Shown here: positions 17,190-26,000 of the stretch, piece after piece
Layout: each line of letters begins with the position of its first letter
Numbering within the stretch: position 1 is the first letter of the stretch
Source: Acidobacteriota bacterium
GTDB lineage: Bacteria > Acidobacteriota > Thermoanaerobaculia > Gp7-AA8
Direction: 5' to 3'
Assembly: GCA_021325515.1 (NCBI GenBank)
Contig: JAJPHC010000034.1
Span: 1-64,000 of the forward strand
DNA: 64,000 nucleotides
The notes under the pieces: model-generated
What the model saw: the letters and a program-made list of their open reading frames with translations, nothing else
Databases searched by the model: none
Told to the model about the DNA's origin: nothing
Translations under genes and position numbers: made by a program

Positions 17190-19408
17190 GGCCTTCATGT
17201 GGAGCGCGGTCGTCCTCGTCCGCTCGAGGTGACTTGCAAAATGCGCGGGCGAGGCGTCCGCACACTGCCCTCTTTCTCCTGCTGGGTCTTCTCTCCGTCC
17301 GCGCCTTCGCGGATGGAATGATCGTGATCCCTGCTCCCGTCCCGGTTCGCGATCCCTTTCCGCTCGCGGTGAAGTATCACCACGTCGAGGTCGCGATTCA
17401 CGACTCGATCGCGAAGACGTCCATCGATCAGGAGTTCTTCAATCCGAGCGGAGCGCGGCTCGAGGGGATGTACATCTTCCCGCTGCCGAAAGGTGCGGTG
17501 ATCCGCAACTTCACGATGGAGATCGACGGGAAGATGATCGACGCGGAGCTGCTCGACGCGGCGAAGGCGCGCGGCATCTATGAAGACATCGTCCGCCGCA
17601 TGCGCGACCCGGCGCTGCTGGAGTACCTCGGCAATGGCGCGTTCAAGGTCCGCATCTTTCCGATCGAGCCGCGCAGCACGAAGCGCGTGAAGCTCACCTA
17701 CTCTGAGGTTCTGGCATCGGATGCCGGCGTCTATCGGTACACGTATCCGCTGAACACGGAGAAATTCTCGTCGGCGCCGCTCGACGACGTATCGATCCGC
17801 GTCGCGATCGATTCGGAGCATGGGCTGAAGACAATCTTCTGCCCGACGCACGACGTCGAGATCCGGCGCAAAGGCGCGCGATCGGCAGTCGTCGGTTTCG
17901 AATCGAAGCACACGAAGCCCGACACCGACTTCACGCTTTATTACAGCGCCGACGAAAAAGGCGTCGGTCTCTCGCTTCTCTGTCACCGCGTTCCGGGTGA
18001 GAACGGCTACTTCCTGCTGAGCGTCACGCCCGCGTATGAATCAAGCCGCAAGGTGCAGCCGAAGGACATCACGTTCGTGCTCGATGTCTCCGGCAGCATG
18101 GCGGGCGAGAAGCTGGCGCAGGCCCGGCGCGCCCTCCGCTTCTGTCTCGCGAATCTGAATCGCGAGGACCGCTTCGAAGTCATTCGCTTTTCGACGGAAG
18201 CGGAGGCGCTGTTTGGGCACCTCGAGGATGCGGATGAGGAGCACGTGCGCCGCGCGCGTGAGTTCGTCGATGGCCTGCGGGCGATCGGCGGGACGAATGC
18301 GGAGGAGGCGCTGACCCTTGCGATGAAGGTGAACCGCGAAGAGTCGAGCCGCGCGGCAGTCGTGATCTTCATCACGGATGGCAAACCTACGGTCGGTGAA
18401 ACGGACGAGAACCGGCTGGTGCAGCGCGTGGTTGAGGCCAACCGCATTCATCTGCGCGTCTTCACGTTCGGCGTCGGCGACGATCTCAACACGCATTTCC
18501 TCGACAAGCTGACGGAGGCGACGCGCGCCGCGCGGACGTATGTCAGCGAGAAGGAGGACCTCGAAGTCCCGGTCTCCAGTTTCTTCGAGAAGATCAAGGC
18601 GCCGGTGCTCGTCGATCCGCAGCTCGAATTCGGCACGGGCCTGCGGATCACGCAGACGTATCCGAAAGATCTCCCCGATCTCTTCAAGGGCTCACAAGTC
18701 ACGGTGCTCGGCCGCTACAGCGGCAGCGGCGACAGCATCACGCTGACCGGAAGCGTCGACGGCAAGCGGGTACGGATTCCGTATGCGGCGAGCTTCGCGG
18801 CGCGCGAAGACGGCAACGAGTTGATCGCGCCGCTCTGGGCGGCGCAGCGCATCGGCTATCTGCTGGACGAGATCCGGCTGCACGGGCAGGAGCGCGAGCT
18901 GATCGAGGAAGTGACGGAGCTCGCGCGGCGCTTCGGCATCGTGACGCCGTACACGAGCTATCTGATCATGGAAGACGAGCGCGCCAATGTTCGCCGCCAG
19001 GATCAGACATTCGTCGCCGCACCGCAGGCAGCGGCTTCGCTGCGCGGCGAATACGACGCGATGAATGCGGCGGCCGGCGCATCGAGCGTGCAGGCCAGCA
19101 AGGAAGTGGCGGCGATGAAGAGCGCGCAGAATCTCGCGCAGGCGAATCAGGGGCGCACGCGCGTCGAGAGCGCCAATGCGCAACAGTCGCGCAACATCCA
19201 GGGCCGCGCGATCTACCAGGTGGGCAACAACTGGATCGACTCGAAAGTGCAGGCGATGAAGCAGCAGAACGTCCGGAGGATCCAGTTCGCCAGTGCCGAT
19301 TGGTTCGATCTGCTGCACAAGGAACCTCAAGCTGCTCAGTTCCTGGCCCTCGGGAAGAACATTCGGTTTGCGTTGAACGCGACCGATGTCGTGGAGGTGT
19401 ACGAATAG
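17186..19408 (+). CDS. VIT and von Willebrand A domain protein (inter-alpha-trypsin inhibitor heavy chain-like)
   Basis: 740 residues. A signal peptide (TALFLLLGLLSVRAFA) is preceded by about 30 residues encoded by a copy of the hairpin repeat. The VIT domain lies at about 55-170 (IDQEFFNPSGARLEGMYIFP), the vWA domain at about 290-460 with metal site DVSGSM, and a Gln/Ala-rich C-terminal region follows. ATG 17186 overlaps the previous stop but has no ribosome site. TTG 17234 has GAGGTGA in front and would give a shorter leader; I suspect that is the real start. Proteins of this type are exported, and their role in bacteria is poorly known. Confidence 0.85.
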   Translation: MRPSCGARSSSSARGDLQNARARRPHTALFLLLGLLSVRAFADGMIVIPAPVPVRDPFPLAVKYHHVEVAIHDSIAKTSIDQEFFNPSGARLEGMYIFPLPKGAVIRNFTMEIDGKMIDAELLDAAKARGIYEDIVRRMRDPALLEYLGNGAFKVRIFPIEPRSTKRVKLTYSEVLASDAGVYRYTYPLNTEKFSSAPLDDVSIRVAIDSEHGLKTIFCPTHDVEIRRKGARSAVVGFESKHTKPDTDFTLYYSADEKGVGLSLLCHRVPGENGYFLLSVTPAYESSRKVQPKDITFVLDVSGSMAGEKLAQARRALRFCLANLNREDRFEVIRFSTEAEALFGHLEDADEEHVRRAREFVDGLRAIGGTNAEEALTLAMKVNREESSRAAVVIFITDGKPTVGETDENRLVQRVVEANRIHLRVFTFGVGDDLNTHFLDKLTEATRAARTYVSEKEDLEVPVSSFFEKIKAPVLVDPQLEFGTGLRITQTYPKDLPDLFKGSQVTVLGRYSGSGDSITLTGSVDGKRVRIPYAASFAAREDGNELIAPLWAAQRIGYLLDEIRLHGQERELIEEVTELARRFGIVTPYTSYLIMEDERANVRRQDQTFVAAPQAAASLRGEYDAMNAAAGASSVQASKEVAAMKSAQNLAQANQGRTRVESANAQQSRNIQGRAIYQVGNNWIDSKVQAMKQQNVRRIQFASADWFDLLHKEPQAAQFLALGKNIRFALNATDVVEVYE
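17205..17262. repeat. Degenerate copy of the GTGCGGACG hairpin repeat
   Basis: GCGAGGCGTCCGCAC and a mirrored CGGTCGTCCTCGTCCGC match the hairpin units at 7953-8075 closely. It lies inside the 5' end of the VIT/vWA reading frame and probably extends that frame artificially. Confidence 0.55.
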
Positions 19409-19608
19409 GACGATGGGAGGACGGCTCCAGACGCTGAGCATTCAAAATGCCGCACGAGAGGCGCCCCCCTACCATCATCCTCGAGCACGTTGCGCGACTG
19501 CGCGTCATCCAAAGCTTCCGATCGGCCCGGCTTCTTCGCAGGCAGGATGCGTCCGCGCGCAATTACCGCGGTCAGACATTTGCTACGCGGAGCGTGCGTG
19601 AGCAGCGT

Positions 19609-20868
19609 CTACACAGTGTGAGGCTTTTTTGCGAGAACCTGCTCGGTCACCTCGACAGCAAATACCAGAATATCCGTCGTCTCGGGCGAGTCACCTGGAA
19701 GTTGCTGCACGACGAAGCTCCAGTAAGTCTCTTGCCGCTCCCCGGTACCATCACGGTCGAACTCGACACGCATCTCGGAGGTCTGGAACATCTCGCCGGT
19801 GGTGAACACGCGGTCGAGCAGTTCGAGCACGCCCTGCCCCTCCAGTTCTGGGAAGACATCCCTGATCGGGCGACCGATGACTTCGCGCTTTCCGACGAAG
19901 CGTTCCCACATCGGATTGACCAGAGTGACGACATGCGATGGCCCGCGATAGACGGCCATGACTGCCGGGGCACTGTTGAACACGCGCAGCAGCCTTTCGC
20001 GTTCGATGCGCGCGATCGCGAGTGCGGCGTCGCGGACTTCCGTCGCCCTTTTCTCTCCATCGATGTCGGAATTCGTGCCGATCCACTCGGTAATCCGGCC
20101 GTTGTCGTCGCGGCATGGCACGGCACGTATGATGTGCCACAGATATTTGAAATCAACGCCGCGCAACAGACGCGCTTCCAACGCCAGAGGGGTTCCGTCG
20201 GCCAGGGCTTTTTGCCACGCGCTGCGAATGGAGGCAGCGTCAGCCGGGTGTGCCATCTCCGTCAGGCCGCCGGCAATGACTGCCTCGGCCCGCTTGCCCG
20301 CAAACGCGGCCATGCGGCTGCTAACGAACGACAGCGATCCGTCGGGCGTCGCCGTCCAGACGTGGACGGGCATCGCCTCGATGAGGGACATGTAGCGCTC
20401 TCGCGCATCCTCTGCTTCGGCCCGCGCAGCGCGTTCGGCAGCGAACAGCCGCTCACGCTCTTCGTTTGCCATCTTTGCCGCAGTGATGTCGCGGAAAACG
20501 AGTACCGCGCCGGCAATCCTTCCATCGACCATGAGCGGAGCGGAGGTGTACGCTACGGGCATCAGCTTCCCCCCGTTTGTGACAAACACGTCGTCATCCG
20601 CCCGCACCTCAGCGCCGGTCGAGAGAACCGACAGGAGTCTGCATTCGGAAGCGCCCTGCGTCGAACCATCGGGCCGGAGGTAGTGGATGACATCGTGCAT
20701 CTCGCGGCCGTACAGCTCAGAAGTCGAGTAGCCCAGCATCCGCTCTGCCGCGGCGTTCATCAGGATCACCCGCCCGCTGTCGTCCAGCATGTAGACGCCG
20801 TCGGCAATGCACGACACTAATGCCGTCGCGAGATTCTCCGACGGCGTGGTAATGAAATTTTCGCTCAT
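19609..20868 (-). CDS. Triple PAS domain protein without a visible output domain
   Basis: 419 residues with three PAS domains: about 10-130 (DDSGRVILMNAAAERMLGYS), about 150-275 (a PAS-PAC with GRITEWIGTNSDI) and about 295-415. The linkers are helical (ERLFAAERAARAEAEDARER). The protein stops six residues after the third PAC motif (VTEQ), where a histidine kinase, GGDEF or similar domain would normally begin. The 200 bp downstream does not encode a recognisable kinase in any frame. It may be a stand-alone sensor that binds partners, or a truncated sensor kinase. Cytoplasmic; no membrane helices. Confidence 0.85.
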   Translation of the reverse strand: MSENFITTPSENLATALVSCIADGVYMLDDSGRVILMNAAAERMLGYSTSELYGREMHDVIHYLRPDGSTQGASECRLLSVLSTGAEVRADDDVFVTNGGKLMPVAYTSAPLMVDGRIAGAVLVFRDITAAKMANEERERLFAAERAARAEAEDARERYMSLIEAMPVHVWTATPDGSLSFVSSRMAAFAGKRAEAVIAGGLTEMAHPADAASIRSAWQKALADGTPLALEARLLRGVDFKYLWHIIRAVPCRDDNGRITEWIGTNSDIDGEKRATEVRDAALAIARIERERLLRVFNSAPAVMAVYRGPSHVVTLVNPMWERFVGKREVIGRPIRDVFPELEGQGVLELLDRVFTTGEMFQTSEMRVEFDRDGTGERQETYWSFVVQQLPGDSPETTDILVFAVEVTEQVLAKKPHTV

Positions 20869-21419
20869 TCCTGGATTCTTCCCGCCGTGTCACAGAGCAA
20901 GAGGTGCGCCCTATTCGTGCCAAAGGAGAGAGGAGCCGGCGCCGTCGACCGCAACCTGACCGGCCGAGTGATTACGCCGTCACATTCGCTGCGAATCCCC
21001 CGATCGAGCAGCCGGCTCTGAAACTCCGCGCCGTCTGTTCCGCCGCGCGTGATGATCCTCAGGCGCAGTGCGCGATCGAACGAAAGGAAAAGAAAGAAGG
21101 TGCGCGTTCGCCAGCGTGTCCGAGTTCCCTTAGCCAGCTGTCACCCAGCTTCACGCCAGTGCTGCATTACCGCCGTGTTGATCTGCGCTTTCAGAAAGTC
21201 TCGGCCTCGTTGCATGGAGTTTCTCCGTGTGTGATCGAGTGCACCGCGCGTGCCGCGCCGCAATCATCGGGGTTGAAGCGACCGGCCTTCAGATCGTCGG
21301 ATTCGTGGGCAGCAGCGATAGCCGGCGCTCCATGACAGCCGGCACTTCGACTGCCGTCGCTGCCGCGATCCTGCTTGTCTTGCGTACAGTGCGCGCTCTT
21401 CGAGTGCCGGTTGATCGCC
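20869..21419. other. Non-coding or decayed stretch, no gene recognised
   Basis: About 550 bp between the PAS protein and nadA. The open frames here are short, lack ribosome sites and have repetitive Arg/Ala/Ser translations typical of non-coding high-GC DNA. I see no tRNA, clear terminator or repeat. The PAS gene promoter must lie at its left end. Decay of an older gene is possible but cannot be shown. Confidence 0.5.
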
Positions 21420-22433
21420 TCAGCAATTCGAATTCGACGGCCTCTCTCCCTCCGTCGCCTCGAACATCCTCTGCAGCGCGCGCTCGGCCGGGACGCGAAT
21501 CTCCTCCGGCACTTCGATCTCGTACTTCATGTCCCGCAGCGAATCGCGCACGTCCTCCAGCGTCGTCACCTTCATGAACGTGCAGAGCTTGCAGCCCTTG
21601 AGAAACGTCTTGTCCGGCACTTCCATCGCCAGACGATCCGACAAGCCGCACTCGGTGACCACCAGGAATCGCTGAGCCGGGCGCTCCTTCGCGTACCGCA
21701 CCATCCCTGACGTCGACAGCACCGCGTTCGCCAGATCCGCAACGTCCTTACGGCACTCCGGATGGACGAGAATCTCGAGCTCCGGATCCGCTTCACGAAT
21801 CCGCCCGATCTCCTGCGGCGTGATCTGCTGGTGCACGTAACAGAAGCCTTCCCACGGAATGATGTTCTTCTCCGGCACCTGATCGGCGACGTGCCGCGCC
21901 AGATTCCGGTCCGGCACGAACAGGATGTTCCTGTTCGGCAGCGTCCGCACGACCTTCCCTGCATTCGCCGACGTCACGATGATGTCCGAAAGAGCCTTCA
22001 CGGCGGCAGTCGTATTGACGTAGCTCACGACTGCGAGATCGTCATACTGCTTCTTCAGCTCGTCGATCCTCGCCTCGAGATCTTCGGCCGGCGCCGAATC
22101 CGCGAGCTGACATCCGGCCAGCAGATTCGGCAGCAGCACCGTGCGCGACGGATTCACGATCTTCGCGGTCTCCGCCATGAAGTGCACGCCACAGAACTCG
22201 ATCACGCCGGCATCGCGCACTTTCGCCGCCATCAGCGCGAGCTCGAGTGAGTCGCCGACGAAGTCGGCAATCTTCAGAATCTCCGGACGGTAATAGTTGT
22301 GCGCGACGATCACCGCGTTGCGCTCCTTCTTCAGCGCCCGGATCTCCTCGTGCAGCGCCTCATATCCGCGCACTTCCTCTTCGGTGTACTCGTGAGTCGT
22401 GACGCGGCTCAGTTCCTCGAACAATGTCGGCAT
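21420..22433 (-). CDS. nadA: Quinolinate synthase NadA
   Basis: 337 residues. NadA condenses iminoaspartate with dihydroxyacetone phosphate to quinolinate in NAD synthesis, using a [4Fe-4S] cluster. Family motifs are VIVAHNYYRPEI, VGDSLELA, FCGVHFMAETAKI, HPECRKDV and GCKLCTFMK; these include the three Cys expected to bind the cluster. ATG 22433 follows AGGTAGGT; it starts a few bases after the stop of the upstream Smr gene, so the two form an operon. No nadB or nadC is visible in this window. Confidence 0.95.
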   Translation of the reverse strand: MPTLFEELSRVTTHEYTEEEVRGYEALHEEIRALKKERNAVIVAHNYYRPEILKIADFVGDSLELALMAAKVRDAGVIEFCGVHFMAETAKIVNPSRTVLLPNLLAGCQLADSAPAEDLEARIDELKKQYDDLAVVSYVNTTAAVKALSDIIVTSANAGKVVRTLPNRNILFVPDRNLARHVADQVPEKNIIPWEGFCYVHQQITPQEIGRIREADPELEILVHPECRKDVADLANAVLSTSGMVRYAKERPAQRFLVVTECGLSDRLAMEVPDKTFLKGCKLCTFMKVTTLEDVRDSLRDMKYEIEVPEEIRVPAERALQRMFEATEGERPSNSNC

Positions 22434-22438
22434 AGCAC

Positions 22439-22711
22439 CTACCTGAACAACACGACGGTCGATCCCCATCCACCGCCCGAGGGATCCGCATCGGTGAAGC
22501 TGGCCACGAAATCGAGCGACGCGAGGAGCGAGCGAATCCTCTCCCGTTGCACGCCGATGCCGCGGCCGTGAATGAGCCTCACCTGTTTGAATCCGCGGGC
22601 GTGGGCCTCGCGCAGATATTCGAGAGCGGCGTCGCGAATCTCCGCCGGCTGGAATGGATGCAGATCGAGAGTGTCCTCGATCGGAATCTCAATCGGCTCG
22701 CCGTCGCTCAC
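22439..22711 (-). CDS. Small Smr (MutS2 C-terminal-like) domain protein
   Basis: 90 residues from GTG 22711. The Smr fold is plain: LDLHPFQPAE, a helix, then VRLIHGRGIGVQRERI and a C-terminal GGGWGSTVVLF. Stand-alone Smr proteins of about 85-90 residues are known and are nucleic-acid-binding or nuclease-like. The frame extends upstream to 22816, but that would overlap the divergent GTPase gene, and homologues usually begin just before a PIED-type segment, so the short form is preferred; GTG 22768 is another option. It is followed by nadA. Confidence 0.8.
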   Translation of the reverse strand: MSDGEPIEIPIEDTLDLHPFQPAEIRDAALEYLREAHARGFKQVRLIHGRGIGVQRERIRSLLASLDFVASFTDADPSGGGWGSTVVLFR

Positions 22712-22802
22712 AGATCCGAATTCTATGGTGAGAAGCGCTCCAAACTTCCGTTCTCGTGCGATACTCACAGGCAAAACTTCGCGTATTGCTGAGGTTAACT
22801 CG

Positions 22803-23933
22803 ATGGTCCTGTTCAATCACGCTACCCGTGAGATGACGGCCAAGATCGTGTATTACGGCCCCGGTCTCTGCGGCAAAACGACCAATCTCATGGTCATCTT
22901 CGACAAGCTCGCCCCCGAGCAGAAGGGGAAGATGCTGTCGCTCGCAACGAAGACCGACCGCACCTTGTTCTTCGATCTTCTTCCCGTCGACATCGGCAAA
23001 GTCGGCGCCTTCAATCTGAAGATCCAGCTCTACACGGTTCCCGGCCAGGTTTTCTACAACGAGACGCGCAAGCTCGTGCTCAAGGGTGCGGACTCCGTCG
23101 TGTTCGTCGCCGACTCGCAGCCCTCGATGGTCGAGTCCACGCGCGAGAGCTATCACAACCTCCTCGAGAATCTGCAGCAGAACAACATCGATCCGAATGA
23201 CACGCCGATCGTCATTCAGTTCAACAAGCGCGATCTCCCCGGAGTCCTTCCCGTCGAGCAGCTTCAGGAAGCGCTCGGCTTCGAAGGTTTCCCGTACACC
23301 GAGGCTTCCGCTCTCAAGGGCGACGGCGTGATGGAGACGTTCAAGCTCGTCACCAAGATCACCGCCAAGCACCTTCTCGGACGCCTCAAAGGGAAGAGCG
23401 AGCCGGTGGAACGCGTCGCGGAGAAGAAGAAACCGGCAGCGGTCCCGAAGGTCAGTGCGAAAGCACCGCCGGCGCCGAAACCCGAGCCGGAGCCGGCTCC
23501 GGCGATGAATCCATTCGCCGACTCCGTTCCCTTCCCCGACTCCGGACCTCTCGACACCGGCTACGAGAAGATGGAAGAGGTCTCGCTCGAGCAGCTTCTG
23601 TCCGAGGGACGCGAACGGCCGGCGACGATGAGCGGAACGATTCCGGTGCCGGTGTTCCCTGAAGCCGACGACGTCGAAGAGCTCGCACCCGATCAGATGG
23701 TCGCGGTCGAGGAATCGCCCGTCGCCGTCGCGGTCATGGACGACTCTCCGGTCGCGATCGAAGAGCCCGCATCTGTGGAGGCCGACAGCGGCCTCGTCGC
23801 CGAGCTCGAGGCCGAAGTATCCGCGCTGCACGAGAGGATGGACGTCCTCAAGAAGGAAAAGCGCGCGGCACTGGAGACGATTCTTCACGACCTCGAAGCG
23901 CTCGCGGCGCGTGTGCGCGCACAACTCAACTGA
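22803..23933 (+). CDS. MglA-like Ras-type GTPase with long C-terminal extension
   Basis: 376 residues. Residues 1-195 match MglA, the small GTPase controlling polarity and gliding in Myxococcus: P-loop GPGLCGKTT, TVPGQ switch region and NKRD specificity motif. Unlike the roughly 195-residue MglA, it continues with a Pro/Ala/Glu-rich low-complexity linker (about 200-345) and ends in a coiled-coil-like segment (about 340-376, ELEAEVSALHERMDVLKKEK). It probably recruits partners at the cell pole or couples to pili. No MglB-like activator is next to it. ATG 22803 was chosen because the protein begins exactly like family members (MVLFNHATREM). Confidence 0.9.
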   Translation: MVLFNHATREMTAKIVYYGPGLCGKTTNLMVIFDKLAPEQKGKMLSLATKTDRTLFFDLLPVDIGKVGAFNLKIQLYTVPGQVFYNETRKLVLKGADSVVFVADSQPSMVESTRESYHNLLENLQQNNIDPNDTPIVIQFNKRDLPGVLPVEQLQEALGFEGFPYTEASALKGDGVMETFKLVTKITAKHLLGRLKGKSEPVERVAEKKKPAAVPKVSAKAPPAPKPEPEPAPAMNPFADSVPFPDSGPLDTGYEKMEEVSLEQLLSEGRERPATMSGTIPVPVFPEADDVEELAPDQMVAVEESPVAVAVMDDSPVAIEEPASVEADSGLVAELEAEVSALHERMDVLKKEKRAALETILHDLEALAARVRAQLN

Positions 23934-23999
23934 CATCCAGCCTGCGGGCGGCAGACGATCGTCTGCCGCCTTCATTCACAAACACAAACCGGAGGAATC

Positions 24000-24785
24000 A
24001 TGCGCAGAACTCTCGCAGCAGTTGCCATTGCCGCCGTTGCTCTCGGCGGCTGCAAAGCCAAGGAAGCCATCGACAAAGCAGCGATCGCGAATGATCTCGA
24101 CAAGCGCGGCACCGTCGATCTCATGAAGGAAGTCGCGAACGACAAGTACACGCCGCCCGCCGACGGCAAGCTCACGGACGCCCAGGTGCAGATGTATCTG
24201 AAGGTCCGCGAACACGAGAAGGACATCGCCCAGGTCGCCAAGGCGGAGGCGCAGCAGCATGCGGACGCGGCGAAGAAGGCGGGCGATAACTCGATCGGCG
24301 GGCTCATGGAAGGCATCAAGACCATGAGCTCGGCGGCACAGATGGTGACCGCCGACATCCGCGCCGCGAAGGATCTTCACTACAACACGCAGGAATACCT
24401 CTGGGTGAAGGGTCAGATCCTCGCCGCCAGCGTCTCCGCGATGACGCAGCAGTCGACGAAGGCCATGAACGCGTCGATGGACGCCGGCTACGCGCAGGCG
24501 AAGAAGGCCTACGACGAAGCGAAGGACGAGCAGACGAAGAAGGTCTACGCCGACATGCTCGCCAATATGGAGAAGTCGAAGCAGGAGATGCAGCAGAACC
24601 AGGAGAAGCAGGATCCTGCAATCGAGTACAACCGCCAGCTCCTCAGCAAGTATGAAAACGCGCTGAACGCCCTGACCAACGAGATGGCGAAGTGGGAAGA
24701 CAAGAAGGGCGAAGCGCAGAAGAGCATGGATCAGTACCAGCAGAACGTGAACAAGGCCGTCGAAGACGCGAAGAAGGGACAGTAA
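24000..24785 (+). CDS. Helical lipoprotein
   Basis: 261 residues. A type II signal ends in the lipobox LGGC at Cys18, preceded by GGAGGA at the ribosome site. The mature part is almost wholly charged helix rich in Gln, Lys and Ala, probably long coiled coils in the periplasm. Not assigned to a family. It ends three bases before the threonine synthase gene, which suggests cotranscription, although a functional link is not obvious. Confidence 0.8.
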   Translation: MRRTLAAVAIAAVALGGCKAKEAIDKAAIANDLDKRGTVDLMKEVANDKYTPPADGKLTDAQVQMYLKVREHEKDIAQVAKAEAQQHADAAKKAGDNSIGGLMEGIKTMSSAAQMVTADIRAAKDLHYNTQEYLWVKGQILAASVSAMTQQSTKAMNASMDAGYAQAKKAYDEAKDEQTKKVYADMLANMEKSKQEMQQNQEKQDPAIEYNRQLLSKYENALNALTNEMAKWEDKKGEAQKSMDQYQQNVNKAVEDAKKGQ

Positions 24786-24788
24786 CGC

Positions 24789-25907
24789 GTGACACTCGCC
24801 TGCTCCCGTTGCGGCCAGACGCATCCGAACGATGCGTTAATTAACGTTTGTCGCCACTGTGGAGCGCCGGTTCTCGCTCTCTACGATCTCTCGCCGCGGC
24901 CGGAGCTGCGGCGGGAGATCGCTTCCCGCCCCGCGAACATGTGGCGCTACCGCGAGGTGCTGCCGCCGGTTAGTGACGCCGACATCGTCACTCTCGGCGA
25001 AGGGATCACGCCGCTCCTACCGTCGCGAGTTCAGCCAAATCTCTACATCAAGGACGAGTCGAAGAATCCGACGCGCTCGTTCAAGTCACGCGGAATGGCC
25101 GCGGCCGTCACGATGGCGAAGAAGCTCGGCGCCAGGAGCCTCGGTGCGCCGACGGCAGGCAATGCGGGAGCCGCACTCTCCGCCTACGGCGCGCGTGCCG
25201 GCCTTCCGGTCTTCGTCGCGATGCCGCGCGACACGCCGCGCTCGATCGTCGACGAATGCCTCAGCTACGGCGCACAGGTGGAACTGGTCGCCGGAGTCAT
25301 CACCGATGCCGCGAAGCGCGTCGCGCAATACCTCGGCGAGACCGGCGGCTTCGACCTCTCGACGCTGAAGGAGCCTTATCGGGTCGAGGGAAAGAAGATC
25401 ATGGGCTATGAGCTACTCGAAGATCTCGGGCGGCTCCCCGATGTCATTCTCTATCCCACTGGCGGAGGGACCGGACTCATCGGCATGTGGAAGGCGTTCG
25501 ACGAGATGCAGCGCCTCGGCTGGATCGGTGCGGAGCGGCCGCGCATGTACAGCGTCCAGTCCGCCGGTTGTGCACCCATCGTCCGCGCCTTCGAACAGGG
25601 GCTCGATCACGCGCCCGAGTGGGAGTCGCCGCACACGGAGGCATGGGGACTGCGCGTTCCGCGCGCGATCGGCGACCGGCTGATGCTTCGTGCCCTGCGC
25701 GAATCGCGCGGCGGCGCAATTGCGGTCGACGAGAGCGCGATCGAGCCGGCGGCTGCGGAGTTGCGATCCCGAGAAGGAATTGATGCGGGTCCCGAGGCGG
25801 GTGCTGCGCTCGCAGCGCTGCGGAAGTTGAAGGAACGCGGCGAGATCCGCGATACCGAGCTCGTCGTTCTCTTCAACACCGGGGCGAACAAGTATCGCGG
25901 CCTGTGA
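24789..25907 (+). CDS. thrC: Threonine synthase
   Basis: 372 residues, PLP fold type II. It converts O-phosphohomoserine to threonine. The PLP lysine is in NPTRSFKSRGMA, the phosphate-binding glycines in LYPTGGGTGLIGMWK, and AGNAGAALSAYGA is also typical. The N-terminus has a small zinc ribbon (CSRCGQ and CRHCGA), as in some bacterial and archaeal threonine synthases. It starts at GTG 24789 just after the lipoprotein gene. Related pyridoxal enzymes (threonine dehydratase, cysteate synthase) are less likely given the N-terminal ribbon and length. Confidence 0.88.
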   Translation: MTLACSRCGQTHPNDALINVCRHCGAPVLALYDLSPRPELRREIASRPANMWRYREVLPPVSDADIVTLGEGITPLLPSRVQPNLYIKDESKNPTRSFKSRGMAAAVTMAKKLGARSLGAPTAGNAGAALSAYGARAGLPVFVAMPRDTPRSIVDECLSYGAQVELVAGVITDAAKRVAQYLGETGGFDLSTLKEPYRVEGKKIMGYELLEDLGRLPDVILYPTGGGTGLIGMWKAFDEMQRLGWIGAERPRMYSVQSAGCAPIVRAFEQGLDHAPEWESPHTEAWGLRVPRAIGDRLMLRALRESRGGAIAVDESAIEPAAAELRSREGIDAGPEAGAALAALRKLKERGEIRDTELVVLFNTGANKYRGL

Positions 25908-25926
25908 CCCCCCTCACGGAAGTGGT

Positions 25927-25949
25927 GTCAACGTTTCGTTACCGTTGAC
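25927..25949. promoter_or_regulatory. Inverted repeat in the leader of the giant Ig-repeat gene
   Basis: GTCAACG (25927-25933) and CGTTGAC (25943-25949) form a 7-bp inverted repeat with a 9-nt spacer, about 50 bp before the start at 26001. The right arm contains TTGACC, which could act as a -35 box. It could be an operator or a leader hairpin. Confidence 0.35.
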
Positions 25950-26000
25950 CGTCAAGGTAGCTAAGGACAGTTTCATCTTTTAGTCGCCGCAGGAGCCTGC

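Noticed and set aside
20904-21577. Plus-strand frames in the gap before nadA
   Set aside because: Short, no ribosome sites, no recognisable motif; reported only as an unassigned stretch.
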